Shown here piece after piece: positions 15,858-23,903 of a stretch of DNA of 25,806 nucleotides (position 1 is the stretch's first letter; the number at the start of each line of letters is the position of its first letter). The position numbers and the translations under genes are program-made. This DNA comes from an uncultured Mollicutes bacterium (GTDB taxonomy: Bacteria > Bacillota_I > Bacilli_A > ML615J-28 > CAG-313): assembly GCA_900548675.1 (NCBI GenBank), contig URLJ01000024.1, forward strand, positions 1 to 25,806, given 5' to 3'. A model generated the notes under the pieces. It ran no database searches and was not told the DNA's origin. It saw only the letters and a list, made by a program, of their open reading frames with translations.

Positions 15858-16583
15858 GTGGAAAGTATACAAGGGATAATCTTAGCAGCAGGAAAAGGAA
15901 CTAGAATGAAGGAAGCGATACCTAAAGTTATGATAACAGTTGAGGGTATCCCAATGATTAAAAGAATATATGAAGCATTAGAGCCCAATACCGATGGGGT
16001 TATTATAGTAGTAAATAATAATTATCAATTAATTGAAGAATCGTTAGGAAAAAAACCTATGTACGTAATTCAAACCGAACAAAAAGGGACAGCAGACGCT
16101 TTAAAAAGTGCTTTATTTAACTTAAAAGAAAATAGTTCATCGTTAATAGTCCCCGCAGATACACCATTTCTGACAAAAAATATTATAGAAAATATTGTAG
16201 ATTATTATTATAGTCTTGAAGCAACAACTCTTGTTGTAGGAATGCGGGTAAGATTTCCCAATGGATATGGCCGAATAAAAATGGAAAATGATAAACTCAT
16301 TAAAATTGTTGAAGACAAGGATGCAACAGGAATGGAAAAAATGAATAATATCATTAATACGAGTATATACATCATTCCTAATAGCTTGATTATAAAGTAT
16401 ATTGGCAATGTTAAGAAAAGTGATGTAACAGGGGAATACTATTTAACAGAATTAATAAATGTCATAGCGGCAGAAAATAAAGTTGATACTTTGATTTTTC
16501 CAGAAATAGTGGAGCTTAAGGGTGTAAATGATTTAAACGCATTGAAGGCTTTAATCAAACAAAAAAACGCAATAATAAATTAA
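15858..16583 (+). CDS. Single-domain GlmU-like N-acetylglucosamine-1-phosphate uridylyltransferase
   Basis: This is a ~241-residue nucleotidyltransferase. The motifs IILAAGKGTRMKEAIPKVM, QTEQKGTADAL, VPADTPFL, NGYGRI, IVEDKDAT, NTSIYII, GEYYLTELI and the closing ELKGVNDLNAL line up in order with the pyrophosphorylase half of GlmU. The left-handed beta-helix acetyltransferase half (about 200 residues) is absent, and the next gene starts 65 bases later with no trace of it. It would make UDP-GlcNAc or a similar nucleotide sugar. GTG 15858 is preferred: GAAGTG (15845-15850) is well placed and the domain starts at once. ATG 15828, with AAAAGG only three bases away, would add 10 residues and is possible. 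It is transcribed divergently from the ABC operon. Confidence 0.8.
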   Translation: MESIQGIILAAGKGTRMKEAIPKVMITVEGIPMIKRIYEALEPNTDGVIIVVNNNYQLIEESLGKKPMYVIQTEQKGTADALKSALFNLKENSSSLIVPADTPFLTKNIIENIVDYYYSLEATTLVVGMRVRFPNGYGRIKMENDKLIKIVEDKDATGMEKMNNIINTSIYIIPNSLIIKYIGNVKKSDVTGEYYLTELINVIAAENKVDTLIFPEIVELKGVNDLNALKALIKQKNAIIN

Positions 16584-16598
16584 TAAATAAAGTAAAAT

Positions 16599-16629
16599 CT
16601 TAACGTAATACTACAAAATATGGTAAAAT
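16599..16629 (+). promoter_or_regulatory. Probable promoter of the darA-like gene
   Basis: An extended -10, TGGTAAAAT (16621-16629), has a weak TTAACG (16599-16604) 19 bases upstream. No terminator separates it from the preceding uridylyltransferase gene, so read-through is also possible. Confidence 0.4.
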
Positions 16630-16648
16630 ATTTGCGTGAGGTGCAACA

Positions 16649-16972
16649 ATGAAGTTAATGATAATAATTATTGCGAATGATGATGCAAATCGCGTTTTAT
16701 CTGCCTTATTAAAAGAACAATATTTTGTTACAAAAATGGCATCAACAGGTGGTTTACTATCGAGCGGTAATACAACTCTTTTAGTAGGTACTGATGAGGA
16801 TAAAATTCAAAATGCGATAGACATCGTTAGCAGATATTCTAAAACCCGCAAAAAAACTGTTCAAACAACTAATCCCAACGAATTCAGTGTATTCTCTTCT
16901 TATCCAATAGAAGTTAGTGTTGCAGGAGCTACCATTTTCGTTTTAGATGTCGAAAAATTCGTAAAATATTAA
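16649..16972 (+). CDS. darA: Cyclic-di-AMP receptor, DarA/PstA (YaaQ) family
   Basis: This 107-residue PII-like protein binds cyclic di-AMP. MKLMIIIIANDDANRVLSALL, the glycine-rich TGGLLSSGNTTLLVG near residues 32-46, YPIEVSVAGATIFVLDVEKF at the C-terminus, and the length match the trimeric DarA/PstA family of Firmicutes. The central loop (about 64-85) is short and variable, as in relatives. GTGAGGTG precedes the ATG. Its presence implies a cyclic-di-AMP cyclase elsewhere in the genome. The downstream effector of this protein is not well defined in the family. Confidence 0.9.
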   Translation: MKLMIIIIANDDANRVLSALLKEQYFVTKMASTGGLLSSGNTTLLVGTDEDKIQNAIDIVSRYSKTRKKTVQTTNPNEFSVFSSYPIEVSVAGATIFVLDVEKFVKY

Positions 16973-16984
16973 TAAAAAATAAGG

Positions 16985-17018
16985 ACTTAAGGCTACTAAT
17001 AAAAACCTTAAGTTTTTT
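16985..17018 (+). terminator. Rho-independent terminator after the darA-like gene
   Basis: An 8-bp stem ACTTAAGG / CCTTAAGT (16985-16992 with 17006-17013) is followed by a T-run to 17018. Confidence 0.8.
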
Positions 17019-17054
17019 ATTTTGTAACCGCTTGCAAAAAAAAAACCAAAATAT

Positions 17055-17083
17055 ATGCAATTATAATTGAAATGTAGTATAAT
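17055..17083 (+). promoter_or_regulatory. Probable promoter of the EF-G-like gene
   Basis: A perfect TATAAT (17078-17083) lies 17 bases after a weak ATGCAA (17055-17060). The leader to the ATG is about 33 bases. Confidence 0.5.
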
Positions 17084-17122
17084 ATATACGTTGTGATTAT
17101 TAAATACTAATAGGAGGTATAT

Positions 17123-19189
17123 ATGAAAGAGTATTTAGCTAACCAAATTAGAAACGTTGCCCTTTTAGGTCACCTTGGTAGTGGTAAAACAAGTTTATCA
17201 GAATCTGCTCTTTTTGTTGGTAAAGCAATTGCCAAAAAAGGTGAAGTTGAACGTAAAACAACGGTATCTGATTATCTTGTTGAAGAACAAACTCGACAAA
17301 CTTCTTTATCAACAGCATTATTACCTGTTGAATGGAAGGAGCATAAGATTAACTTCCTTGACACACCTGGATCAGAAGAATTTGTTGGTGAAATTGAAAA
17401 TGATTTAGCGGTTGTTGGTGGAGCAGTTATTATGATTGATGCTACAAAAGGCGTTGAAGTAGGAACTGATCGCGCATGGGAAGAATTACGTAGTCGTAAC
17501 ATTCCAACAATTGTTTTTATTAATAAAATGGATAAAGAAAATGTAAAATTCGAAAATGTTTTGGAACAAATTAAAACAAGTTTTGGACCAAAAGCCTTAC
17601 CATTATGCTGGCCAGTTGGAAAAGAAAATGATTTTAAAGGATTTGTTGATGCAGTTGACAAAAAAGCTCATTTATTCGATGGTGCTCAAACTAAAGAAAC
17701 TGAAATACCAGCTGATTTAGCTGACCATGTTGAAGAAATGGCAATGAATATTAGTGAAGCTGTTGCCGAAACTAGTGAAGAATTATTAGATAAATTCTTT
17801 GGTGGTGAAGAATTAACAACTGAAGAAATTAAAGAAGGTTTACGCACAGGCGTTAGAAATGGTGAAATTTTCCCTATTTTAGTAGGATCTGCTACTAAAA
17901 ATATTTCCGTTGAAACTTTATTAAATATGGTATGTGAATATTTACCATCTCCAGATGCTGCAGCACCTTTCAAAGCTGTTAACACTAAAGATGATTCAAA
18001 TGTTCTAAAAGAAGTTAATGAAAATGAACCATTCTCTGCTTATGTTTTCAAAACATTAGTAGACCCATTCCTTGGTACTATTAGTTTCTTTAAGGTTCAA
18101 ACAGGTTCAACAAAAGGTTTAACAGAAGTATTTGTCCCAAATACTGATACTACAGCTAAAGTAGGTCAATTTATTACACTAATAGGGAAAAATCAAATTA
18201 ACGTTGATGTATTACATGCCGGTGATATTGGAGCAGTTACAAAAATGAGTGAACTTGCAACAGGATATACAATGTGCGATAAAAAATGCACTTTAAAATA
18301 TGTTGCACCTGAATTGCCTACACCAGTTATTTATGTTGCTATTAGCGCTAAAACTAAACAAGATGAAGATAAGATGTCTGCATCTTTACAAAAATTAAAC
18401 TTAGAAGATCCTTCTTTCGAAATTAAACGTAATCCTGAAACTGCACAATTCTTACTTGGCGGTCAAGGTATGACTCATATCAGTTATATTCTTGAAAAAA
18501 TGAAGAATATGTTTAAAGTAGAAGTTAATACAGCTGATCAAAAGATTGTATATCGTGAAACAATCCGCAAGATTGGTTCTGCTCAAGGACGTCATAAAAA
18601 ACAATCTGGTGGTGCTGGTCAATTTGGTGATGTATGGATTCGTTTTGAACCAACAGATAAAGACTTTGAATTTGCATCTGAAGTAGTTGGTGGTTCTGTT
18701 CCTAAAAACTATTTCCCTGCTGTTGAAAAAGGGTTACAAGATTGTTTAGTTCATGGTCCTCTTGCTGGATTCCCAGTTATTGGTGTACGTGCCGTTCTTT
18801 ATGATGGAAGTTACCACCCAGTTGACTCTAATGAAATTTCATTTAAACTTGCAGCAGCATTATCATTCAAAGAAGCTTGCAAAACTATAAAACCAACTAT
18901 TCTAGAACCAATAATGGAAGTACGTGTTATAGTTAAAAATGACTACGTAGGTGATGTTATGGGTGATATGAATAAACGTCGTGGTCAAGTATTAGGTATT
19001 GACCCACTTCCAAATGGAAAACAATGTGTTATTGCTGAAGTACCAGAAGCTGAAATTACAAAATATGCGACAGACTTAAAAGCAATGACTCAAGCAAGTG
19101 GACGTTTCAGTCGTAAATTTGTAAGATATGCTGATGTTCCTGAACATCTTGTTGCTAAAATTATTGAAGAATACAAAAAAGAAAATTAA
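17123..19189 (+). CDS. Elongation factor G-like GTPase (EF-G-2 type paralogue)
   Basis: This 688-residue translational GTPase has EF-G domain order: G domain (G1 GHLGSGKTS 16-24, DTPG, NKMD), domain II (about 300-385), and domains III-V with GGAGQFGDVWIRFEP and the GDVMGDMNKRRGQVLGI block. The G1 loop differs from the AHIDAGKT of housekeeping EF-G. The switch I stretch reads RQTSLSTALLPVEW instead of RGITI. Both are marks of the EF-G-like/EF-G2 subgroup, whose role is less clear than that of FusA. Codon choice looks biased to a few codons (GAA, GTT, ACA), suggesting good expression. TAGGAGGT precedes the ATG. It stands alone between terminators, not in a str operon with rpsL, rpsG and tuf. 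Confidence 0.88.
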   Translation: MKEYLANQIRNVALLGHLGSGKTSLSESALFVGKAIAKKGEVERKTTVSDYLVEEQTRQTSLSTALLPVEWKEHKINFLDTPGSEEFVGEIENDLAVVGGAVIMIDATKGVEVGTDRAWEELRSRNIPTIVFINKMDKENVKFENVLEQIKTSFGPKALPLCWPVGKENDFKGFVDAVDKKAHLFDGAQTKETEIPADLADHVEEMAMNISEAVAETSEELLDKFFGGEELTTEEIKEGLRTGVRNGEIFPILVGSATKNISVETLLNMVCEYLPSPDAAAPFKAVNTKDDSNVLKEVNENEPFSAYVFKTLVDPFLGTISFFKVQTGSTKGLTEVFVPNTDTTAKVGQFITLIGKNQINVDVLHAGDIGAVTKMSELATGYTMCDKKCTLKYVAPELPTPVIYVAISAKTKQDEDKMSASLQKLNLEDPSFEIKRNPETAQFLLGGQGMTHISYILEKMKNMFKVEVNTADQKIVYRETIRKIGSAQGRHKKQSGGAGQFGDVWIRFEPTDKDFEFASEVVGGSVPKNYFPAVEKGLQDCLVHGPLAGFPVIGVRAVLYDGSYHPVDSNEISFKLAAALSFKEACKTIKPTILEPIMEVRVIVKNDYVGDVMGDMNKRRGQVLGIDPLPNGKQCVIAEVPEAEITKYATDLKAMTQASGRFSRKFVRYADVPEHLVAKIIEEYKKEN

Positions 19190-19191
19190 TT

Positions 19192-19229
19192 AAAAAAGAG
19201 GGTTCACATCGTTCGATGTGAACCTTTTT
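19192..19229. terminator. Bidirectional terminator between the EF-G-like gene and the glutamine amidotransferase gene
   Basis: An 11-bp stem, GGTTCACATCG / CGATGTGAACC (19201-19211 with 19214-19224), has a TTTTT run on the right and AAAAAA (19192-19197) on the left. It can therefore work in both directions. The stop codon of the minus-strand gene (19228-19230) touches it. Confidence 0.88.
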
Positions 19230-19902
19230 ATTTAGCGTACTTTTTGATTAGACTGACAAAATAATCAAAGATTATTTCACTTTCTTTTGTATCGTATCTT
19301 TCAGGATGCCATTGAACACCTAAAATTGGTAAATTCTTGTGTTCAATAGCCTCGATAGCATCATCGTGCATAAATGAAACGATAAAATCAGTAGGAACTC
19401 TTTTTACCGCTTGATGATGGTAAGTATTTACTTTAAATTCGCTTGGTAAAAGTTTTGTTAAAGGAGTATTTGCAACTGCAACAACGTTATGTTCGTTATT
19501 TGATGAGGTGTGAAGAACATGTTCATTATCAAGGTCTTGATATAAACTACCACCCCAAAAAGCTGCAAGTGATTGTATTCCTCGACAAATTCCTAAAGTT
19601 GGTTTGGGGTTCTTTTTTATATATTCAATTACTTCTAGATCAACCTCATCAATTAATGGTTGCACATCGCGAGAAAAACCTTTATTTTCTTGATTATAGT
19701 ATTTTGGATCAATATCATCACCACCAATAATTAAAAAACCATCGCACAAGTCCAAAACCTCTTTTAAGTGCTTAGAACCAACCGGAAGTACGATAGGAAT
19801 AATGTCCCGTTTATTAAAAGGCACAAAGTAAGAGTAGTTAGCTTGAACTTTTGGTGGTTCATTACAAAAGCGTGGTGTTATGCCAATAATATGTTTCTTC
19901 AT
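19228..19902 (-). CDS. Class I glutamine amidotransferase, gamma-glutamyl-GABA hydrolase (PuuD, peptidase C26) type
   Basis: This 224-residue cytoplasmic hydrolase has the catalytic triad of class I amidotransferases: nucleophile C106 in GICRG, H199 and E201 in VQWHPE. IIGGDDIDPKYY (58-69) is typical of the gamma-glutamyl hydrolase/PuuD branch, as is NTYHHQAVKRV before the His-Glu pair. It probably cleaves gamma-glutamyl amide bonds of small metabolites. No polyamine or GABA pathway gene is adjacent, so the substrate is open. GAAAGGA precedes the ATG. It has its own consensus promoter and a shared terminator, so it is monocistronic. Confidence 0.88.
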   Translation of the reverse strand: MKKHIIGITPRFCNEPPKVQANYSYFVPFNKRDIIPIVLPVGSKHLKEVLDLCDGFLIIGGDDIDPKYYNQENKGFSRDVQPLIDEVDLEVIEYIKKNPKPTLGICRGIQSLAAFWGGSLYQDLDNEHVLHTSSNNEHNVVAVANTPLTKLLPSEFKVNTYHHQAVKRVPTDFIVSFMHDDAIEAIEHKNLPILGVQWHPERYDTKESEIIFDYFVSLIKKYAK

Positions 19903-19933
19903 ATAAAATCCTTTCTTTAATTATATATTAATA

Positions 19934-19962
19934 ATTCTATCATATTTGGATAAGATTGTCAA
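19934..19962 (-). promoter_or_regulatory. Consensus promoter of the glutamine amidotransferase gene
   Basis: On the minus strand there is a perfect TTGACA (19957-19962), a 17-base spacer and TAGAAT (19934-19939) preceded by TGA (extended -10). The leader is about 25 bases. Confidence 0.85.
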
Positions 19963-20026
19963 AAATAGCATCTCTTAAAAAATAAAAATGTATTTATTAT
20001 TTTGCTAGCAAAAAAAAGAAAATTGT

Positions 20027-20035
20027 GGTAGAATA
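20027..20035 (+). promoter_or_regulatory. Possible extended -10 upstream of the P-type ATPase gene
   Basis: TGGTAGAAT at about 20027-20035 has the extended -10 form. A TTGCTA is upstream but about 21 bases away, which is too far. Other TATAAT-like stretches at 20068-20073 and 20083-20088 could serve; the second is too close to the ribosome binding site. The choice is uncertain. Confidence 0.3.
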
Positions 20036-20106
20036 GGTACGATATACTTAAAGTGCAATACATAGTTATAATATGATTTTAATATAATAAGGTGAAGGAG
20101 ATATCG

Positions 20107-22977
20107 ATGAAAAAAAAGAAAAATAAAGAAATTGATTTTGAGATAGTAAGATATAATCCTGATGTTTCAATAGGCTTAAATAGTGAGCAAGTAGCTGAAC
20201 GTAATGAACATTTTTTGACAAATACAGTCAATAAAGGTAGTAATAAAACAATTTTAAATATAATTTTAAAAAATTTTTTTACTTTTTTTAACGTTATGTA
20301 CGCTTTGATATTTGTTTTATTACTTAGTGCGAAAGTAGAAATTTTAAATTATACTTTCGTTTTAATCGTTACGGTTAATACTCTAATTGGTATAATTCAA
20401 GAAATTAAATCGAAGAAAACGATAGATAAATTGTCTTTGCTTTCTGCGCCAAGTGCTTATGTAATAAGAAATGGCATAAAACAAGAAATTAAAGTTGAAG
20501 AAATAGTGCTTGATGATATTATGTATCTTAATGCAGGTAAAGAAATAACAACGGATGCGATACTAGTATCAGGAGAAATAGAGGTAAACGAATCACAACT
20601 AACGGGAGAATCAGTTCCTATTAGAAAGGTTGTTGGTGACACACTCTATTCAGGTAGTTTTGTTGTTTCTGGTAATTGTAAAGCAAAAGTTGAAAGAGTA
20701 GGTAAGGATAACCAAATTGAAAAATTAAGCAATGAAGCTAAACAATATTCAAAACCTAAATCAGAAATATTATCATCACTTAGATATTTGTTGAGATTTG
20801 TGAGTATTATTTTTATTCCAAGTGGATTAATACTTTATATAAGAGCTGAAAAAATCAAATCTATTCAAGATTTCTTTATGAGTTATGGTAGTCCTACATA
20901 TACTGATAGTATAAAATCAACATCAGCCGCTCTTTTAGGGATGATTCCCGCAGGACTTTTCTTGTTAACAACAGTAGCTTTGGCAGTCGGAGTAATTAGA
21001 CTTTCAAAAAGAAAAACACTCGTTCAAGAAATATATTGTATTGAGATGCTTGCAAGAGTTGATGTACTATGCTTAGATAAAACAGGCACAATCACAGATG
21101 GAACAATGACAGTAACAAGATACATAGAACCACGTCGTAATACTGAGTTTAATGTTTCAGATGTCATGAGTTCAATGAATTCAGCCTTGCAAGAAGCTAA
21201 TTCTACAGCCAAAGCCCTTGAAAATTATTTTGGGTTTGGCAAAAAATACACTGCTACCGAAATATTACCATTTAGTTCAGAAAATAAATATAGTGCTGTT
21301 TCTTTTGCTGAAATAGGTGGCACGTTTATCCTAGGGGCCCCTGAATTTGTTTTAAAAGGTAGTTTTGATCGTGTTTCTGATGATGTAAATGAATATGCTA
21401 ATCAAGGCCTACGTGTTTTAGCATTAGCCCATAGTGCGATGCCATTAAAAGATGGTAAAATTCAAAGAGTTCCTAAAATAGTAGCTCTAATATTGATAGA
21501 AGATCAAATTCGTCGTGAAGCGTATGACACTATTAAATATTTCCGTGATAATGGTGTGCAAGTAAAAGTTATATCAGGAGATAATCCGGTTACCGTATCT
21601 GAGGTTTCTAGAAGAGTAGGAATCGAAAATGCAGAAGATTATATAAGTTTAGAAGGTTTGACTGATGAAGAAGTTGCTCAAGTAGCTAATAGTTACACGG
21701 TATTTGGAAGAGTAAAACCAAACCAAAAACAAATATTAGTAAAAGCTTTAAAAGAAGCTAAGCACACTGTAGCTATGACAGGTGATGGTGTAAATGATAT
21801 TTTAGCTTTGAAAGAAGCTGATTGTAGTATCGCGATGGCATCAGGTTGTGATGCTGTTAGAAATGTTGCTCAATTAGTTTTATTAGATTCTAATTTTGCT
21901 TCTATGCCTCACGTAGTTGCAGAAGGAAGACGTGTAATCAATAATATTCAACGTACAGCTTCTTTGTTCTTTGTTAAAACACTATTTTCAATGATTATTG
22001 CTTTGTTAGTAATAGCTGGATTCTTCTCAAAATTTTCTCCTTCTTTAGAGGGAAATTATCCTTTTTCACCATCACAACTTATTCCAATAGAGTTATTTGC
22101 AATCGGAATTCCTGCTTTCTTCTTAGCATTACAACCTAACAAAGATATTATAAAAGGACGATTCTTATATAACGTTATTCGTAAATCTCTTCCAGGGGCA
22201 ATAACGATTGCTTTAGAAGTTTGTGTTGCGTATATGTTAGCACGTCCACTAGGATTTACCACTGATCAAGTTGCAACAATAGTTGTTGTTTCTGCTACAG
22301 CTACTTGTATGTTAATATTATATACGACATGTCGACCTTTCAAATGGCAGACTTTAACTCTATTTATATCGATGGTTGTTTTATCCCTAACAGTAGTTAT
22401 TGGCTCAATTAGACAAGTGAGAATTGGTCCATTAGATTTAAGGGATCAGTTCCAATTAGTTGAAATTACTAATCGCGAAACTAATGCAGGGAGCATTCAA
22501 TTAAAAACAATAGTTGATGTTAAGGATAATAAGAGATATAGAATTTCACGTTGGTATGTAGGTAATACGCCAACATCAATTAATGCTAAAGTAAAAATTG
22601 ATGAAAGTGAAATTAACTATTATAAAGAAAAATGTGAAGTATTTGAAGATACTGATGGTAGTTATTACGTATCATATATTGAGGATCAAGATGAAAAAAA
22701 TGCATATGTTGAAAATCATAGTCACCTTGAATATAATAAAGAAAAGAATAAATACTATTGGGTGATTGAAGATAATGTAACATATTATAATGGTGAAATG
22801 CTTGAAGCAGATACGAAAATCAATGCTACCCCACTTCTCTTATTGTTAGTTATGTCCCTTTCATCATACCTTATTATAATTATCGTTAACGCGGTAGTTG
22901 CCATTTTGATGATGGATAAAGATAGTATCGATATGAAAATAAAAGAAAAAAAGTTTTTCTTTAAGAAAAAAGAATAA
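20107..22977 (+). CDS. P-type cation-transporting ATPase, CtpE/Exp7-like, with extra external domain
   Basis: This 956-residue P-type ATPase has actuator motif TGES (166-169), phosphorylated D324 in DKTGT, hinge GDGVND (559-564), and the membrane motif IPAGLFLLTTVALAVG before the phosphorylation domain. That motif and VQEIYCIEMLARVDVLCLDKTG resemble the CtpE/Exp7 group linked to calcium or other divalent cations. Relatives are usually about 780-820 residues. Here ~135 hydrophilic residues (about 772-907) lie between the last two membrane helices, and a charged Lys-rich tail follows the final helix. By P-type topology this loop faces outside. ATG 20107 follows AAGGAG (20095-20100). Ion specificity cannot be read from the sequence with confidence. 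Confidence 0.85.
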   Translation: MKKKKNKEIDFEIVRYNPDVSIGLNSEQVAERNEHFLTNTVNKGSNKTILNIILKNFFTFFNVMYALIFVLLLSAKVEILNYTFVLIVTVNTLIGIIQEIKSKKTIDKLSLLSAPSAYVIRNGIKQEIKVEEIVLDDIMYLNAGKEITTDAILVSGEIEVNESQLTGESVPIRKVVGDTLYSGSFVVSGNCKAKVERVGKDNQIEKLSNEAKQYSKPKSEILSSLRYLLRFVSIIFIPSGLILYIRAEKIKSIQDFFMSYGSPTYTDSIKSTSAALLGMIPAGLFLLTTVALAVGVIRLSKRKTLVQEIYCIEMLARVDVLCLDKTGTITDGTMTVTRYIEPRRNTEFNVSDVMSSMNSALQEANSTAKALENYFGFGKKYTATEILPFSSENKYSAVSFAEIGGTFILGAPEFVLKGSFDRVSDDVNEYANQGLRVLALAHSAMPLKDGKIQRVPKIVALILIEDQIRREAYDTIKYFRDNGVQVKVISGDNPVTVSEVSRRVGIENAEDYISLEGLTDEEVAQVANSYTVFGRVKPNQKQILVKALKEAKHTVAMTGDGVNDILALKEADCSIAMASGCDAVRNVAQLVLLDSNFASMPHVVAEGRRVINNIQRTASLFFVKTLFSMIIALLVIAGFFSKFSPSLEGNYPFSPSQLIPIELFAIGIPAFFLALQPNKDIIKGRFLYNVIRKSLPGAITIALEVCVAYMLARPLGFTTDQVATIVVVSATATCMLILYTTCRPFKWQTLTLFISMVVLSLTVVIGSIRQVRIGPLDLRDQFQLVEITNRETNAGSIQLKTIVDVKDNKRYRISRWYVGNTPTSINAKVKIDESEINYYKEKCEVFEDTDGSYYVSYIEDQDEKNAYVENHSHLEYNKEKNKYYWVIEDNVTYYNGEMLEADTKINATPLLLLLVMSLSSYLIIIIVNAVVAILMMDKDSIDMKIKEKKFFFKKKE

Positions 22978-22986
22978 ATTAAAATT

Positions 22987-23017
22987 AACACATTGGGTAT
23001 TAACTCAATGTGTTTTT
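22987..23017 (+). terminator. Rho-independent terminator after the P-type ATPase gene
   Basis: A 9-bp stem AACACATTG / CAATGTGTT (22987-22995 with 23006-23014) is followed by a T-run to 23017. Confidence 0.85.
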
Positions 23018-23097
23018 ATAATGCTCTCATAAAATACAATTATTAAAAAAGAAATTTATAAGTAGGCTATTGATGATGCCAAATACCATATTTTTAA

Positions 23098-23103
23098 TAT
23101 AAT
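23098..23103 (+). promoter_or_regulatory. Possible -10 of the ABC importer operon
   Basis: TATAAT at 23098-23103 is a perfect -10, but no -35 lies at 16-18 bases; TTGATG (23070-23075) is 22 bases away. The leader (about 23110-23138) is too short for a TPP riboswitch, and none of its conserved parts is visible. Confidence 0.4.
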
Positions 23104-23138
23104 GAAGTAGACTACTTAATACGATAAAGGGTGATAAA

Positions 23139-23903
23139 ATGGGAAAAGAAAAAGTCTTAGAAATGGTTGATGTTTCAAAGTCGTTTTGGACCATCAATGG
23201 TGAATTAGATGTTATTGATGGTATTGATATAGAGCTCCATGAAGGGGAAATAGTGGGAATAATAGGGCCTTCGGGAAGTGGAAAAACAACGATATTGAAC
23301 CTTATTGCGGGACTTTTAGCACCTACAAAGGGCAAAGTAACTTTAAAAGGTGAAGTCGGATATATGTTTCAAAAAGATCATTTGTTGGAATGGCGAAATA
23401 TTTGGAAAAATGTTACACTTGGTTTAGAAATAAAAAAGCAGAAAACAGCTGAAAATCTTGAAAAGGTTAAGGATATGCTTGTAAAATATGGGTTAATAGA
23501 TTTTATTAATAATTACCCCAAAGAATTATCGGGTGGAATGCGTCAACGGATAGCACTTATTAGAACCCTCGCAACATCACCACAATTATTATTACTGGAT
23601 GAACCTTTTTCCGCTCTTGATTTTCAAACAAGATTAATGGTATGTGATGATGTTTATAAAATGATTAAAACTGAAAAAATAGCGACAATTTTAGTTACTC
23701 ATGATATTTCAGAAGCAATATCGATGTGCGATAGAATAATTGTCTTATCAAAACGTCCTGCCCATATTATAAATTCACATACTATTTTATTCGATGATCT
23801 AAAAAATAAAACGCCATTAAAAACACGCTCGGAAGAAATTTTTCAAAACTATTTTGATGAAATATGGAAGGAATTGAATGAAAATGAACCAGACGAAGCA
23901 TAA
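23139..23903 (+). CDS. ABC importer ATPase, nitrate/sulfonate/taurine (SsuB/TauB) class
   Basis: This 254-residue ATPase has Walker A GPSGSGKTT (43-51), a Q-loop in YMFQKDHLLEWRNIWKNV, signature LSGGMRQR, Walker B LLLLDEPFSALD and switch His in VTHD. The pattern FQKD-LLEWRN and EPFSALDFQTR is typical of the SsuB/TauB/ThiZ class that powers uptake of small anions or vitamin precursors. AAAGGGTG precedes the ATG. It overlaps the permease gene by 26 bases. The transported compound cannot be read from the ATPase. Confidence 0.88.
   Translation: MGKEKVLEMVDVSKSFWTINGELDVIDGIDIELHEGEIVGIIGPSGSGKTTILNLIAGLLAPTKGKVTLKGEVGYMFQKDHLLEWRNIWKNVTLGLEIKKQKTAENLEKVKDMLVKYGLIDFINNYPKELSGGMRQRIALIRTLATSPQLLLLDEPFSALDFQTRLMVCDDVYKMIKTEKIATILVTHDISEAISMCDRIIVLSKRPAHIINSHTILFDDLKNKTPLKTRSEEIFQNYFDEIWKELNENEPDEA

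Noticed and set aside
15783..15872. Longer start of the WG lipoprotein at 15872
   Set aside because: It would place 30 residues before an obvious lipoprotein signal peptide and would run through the operon's own promoter.
19903..20106. Small RNA or small gene in the longest intergenic stretch
   Set aside because: It contains a clear minus-strand promoter and possible -10 elements for the P-type ATPase. No stable hairpin with T-run and no supported short frame was seen.
22978..23138. TPP or other riboswitch before the ABC importer
   Set aside because: The space left after the terminator is about 120 bases, and no conserved CUGAGA-type core or long paired structure was seen.
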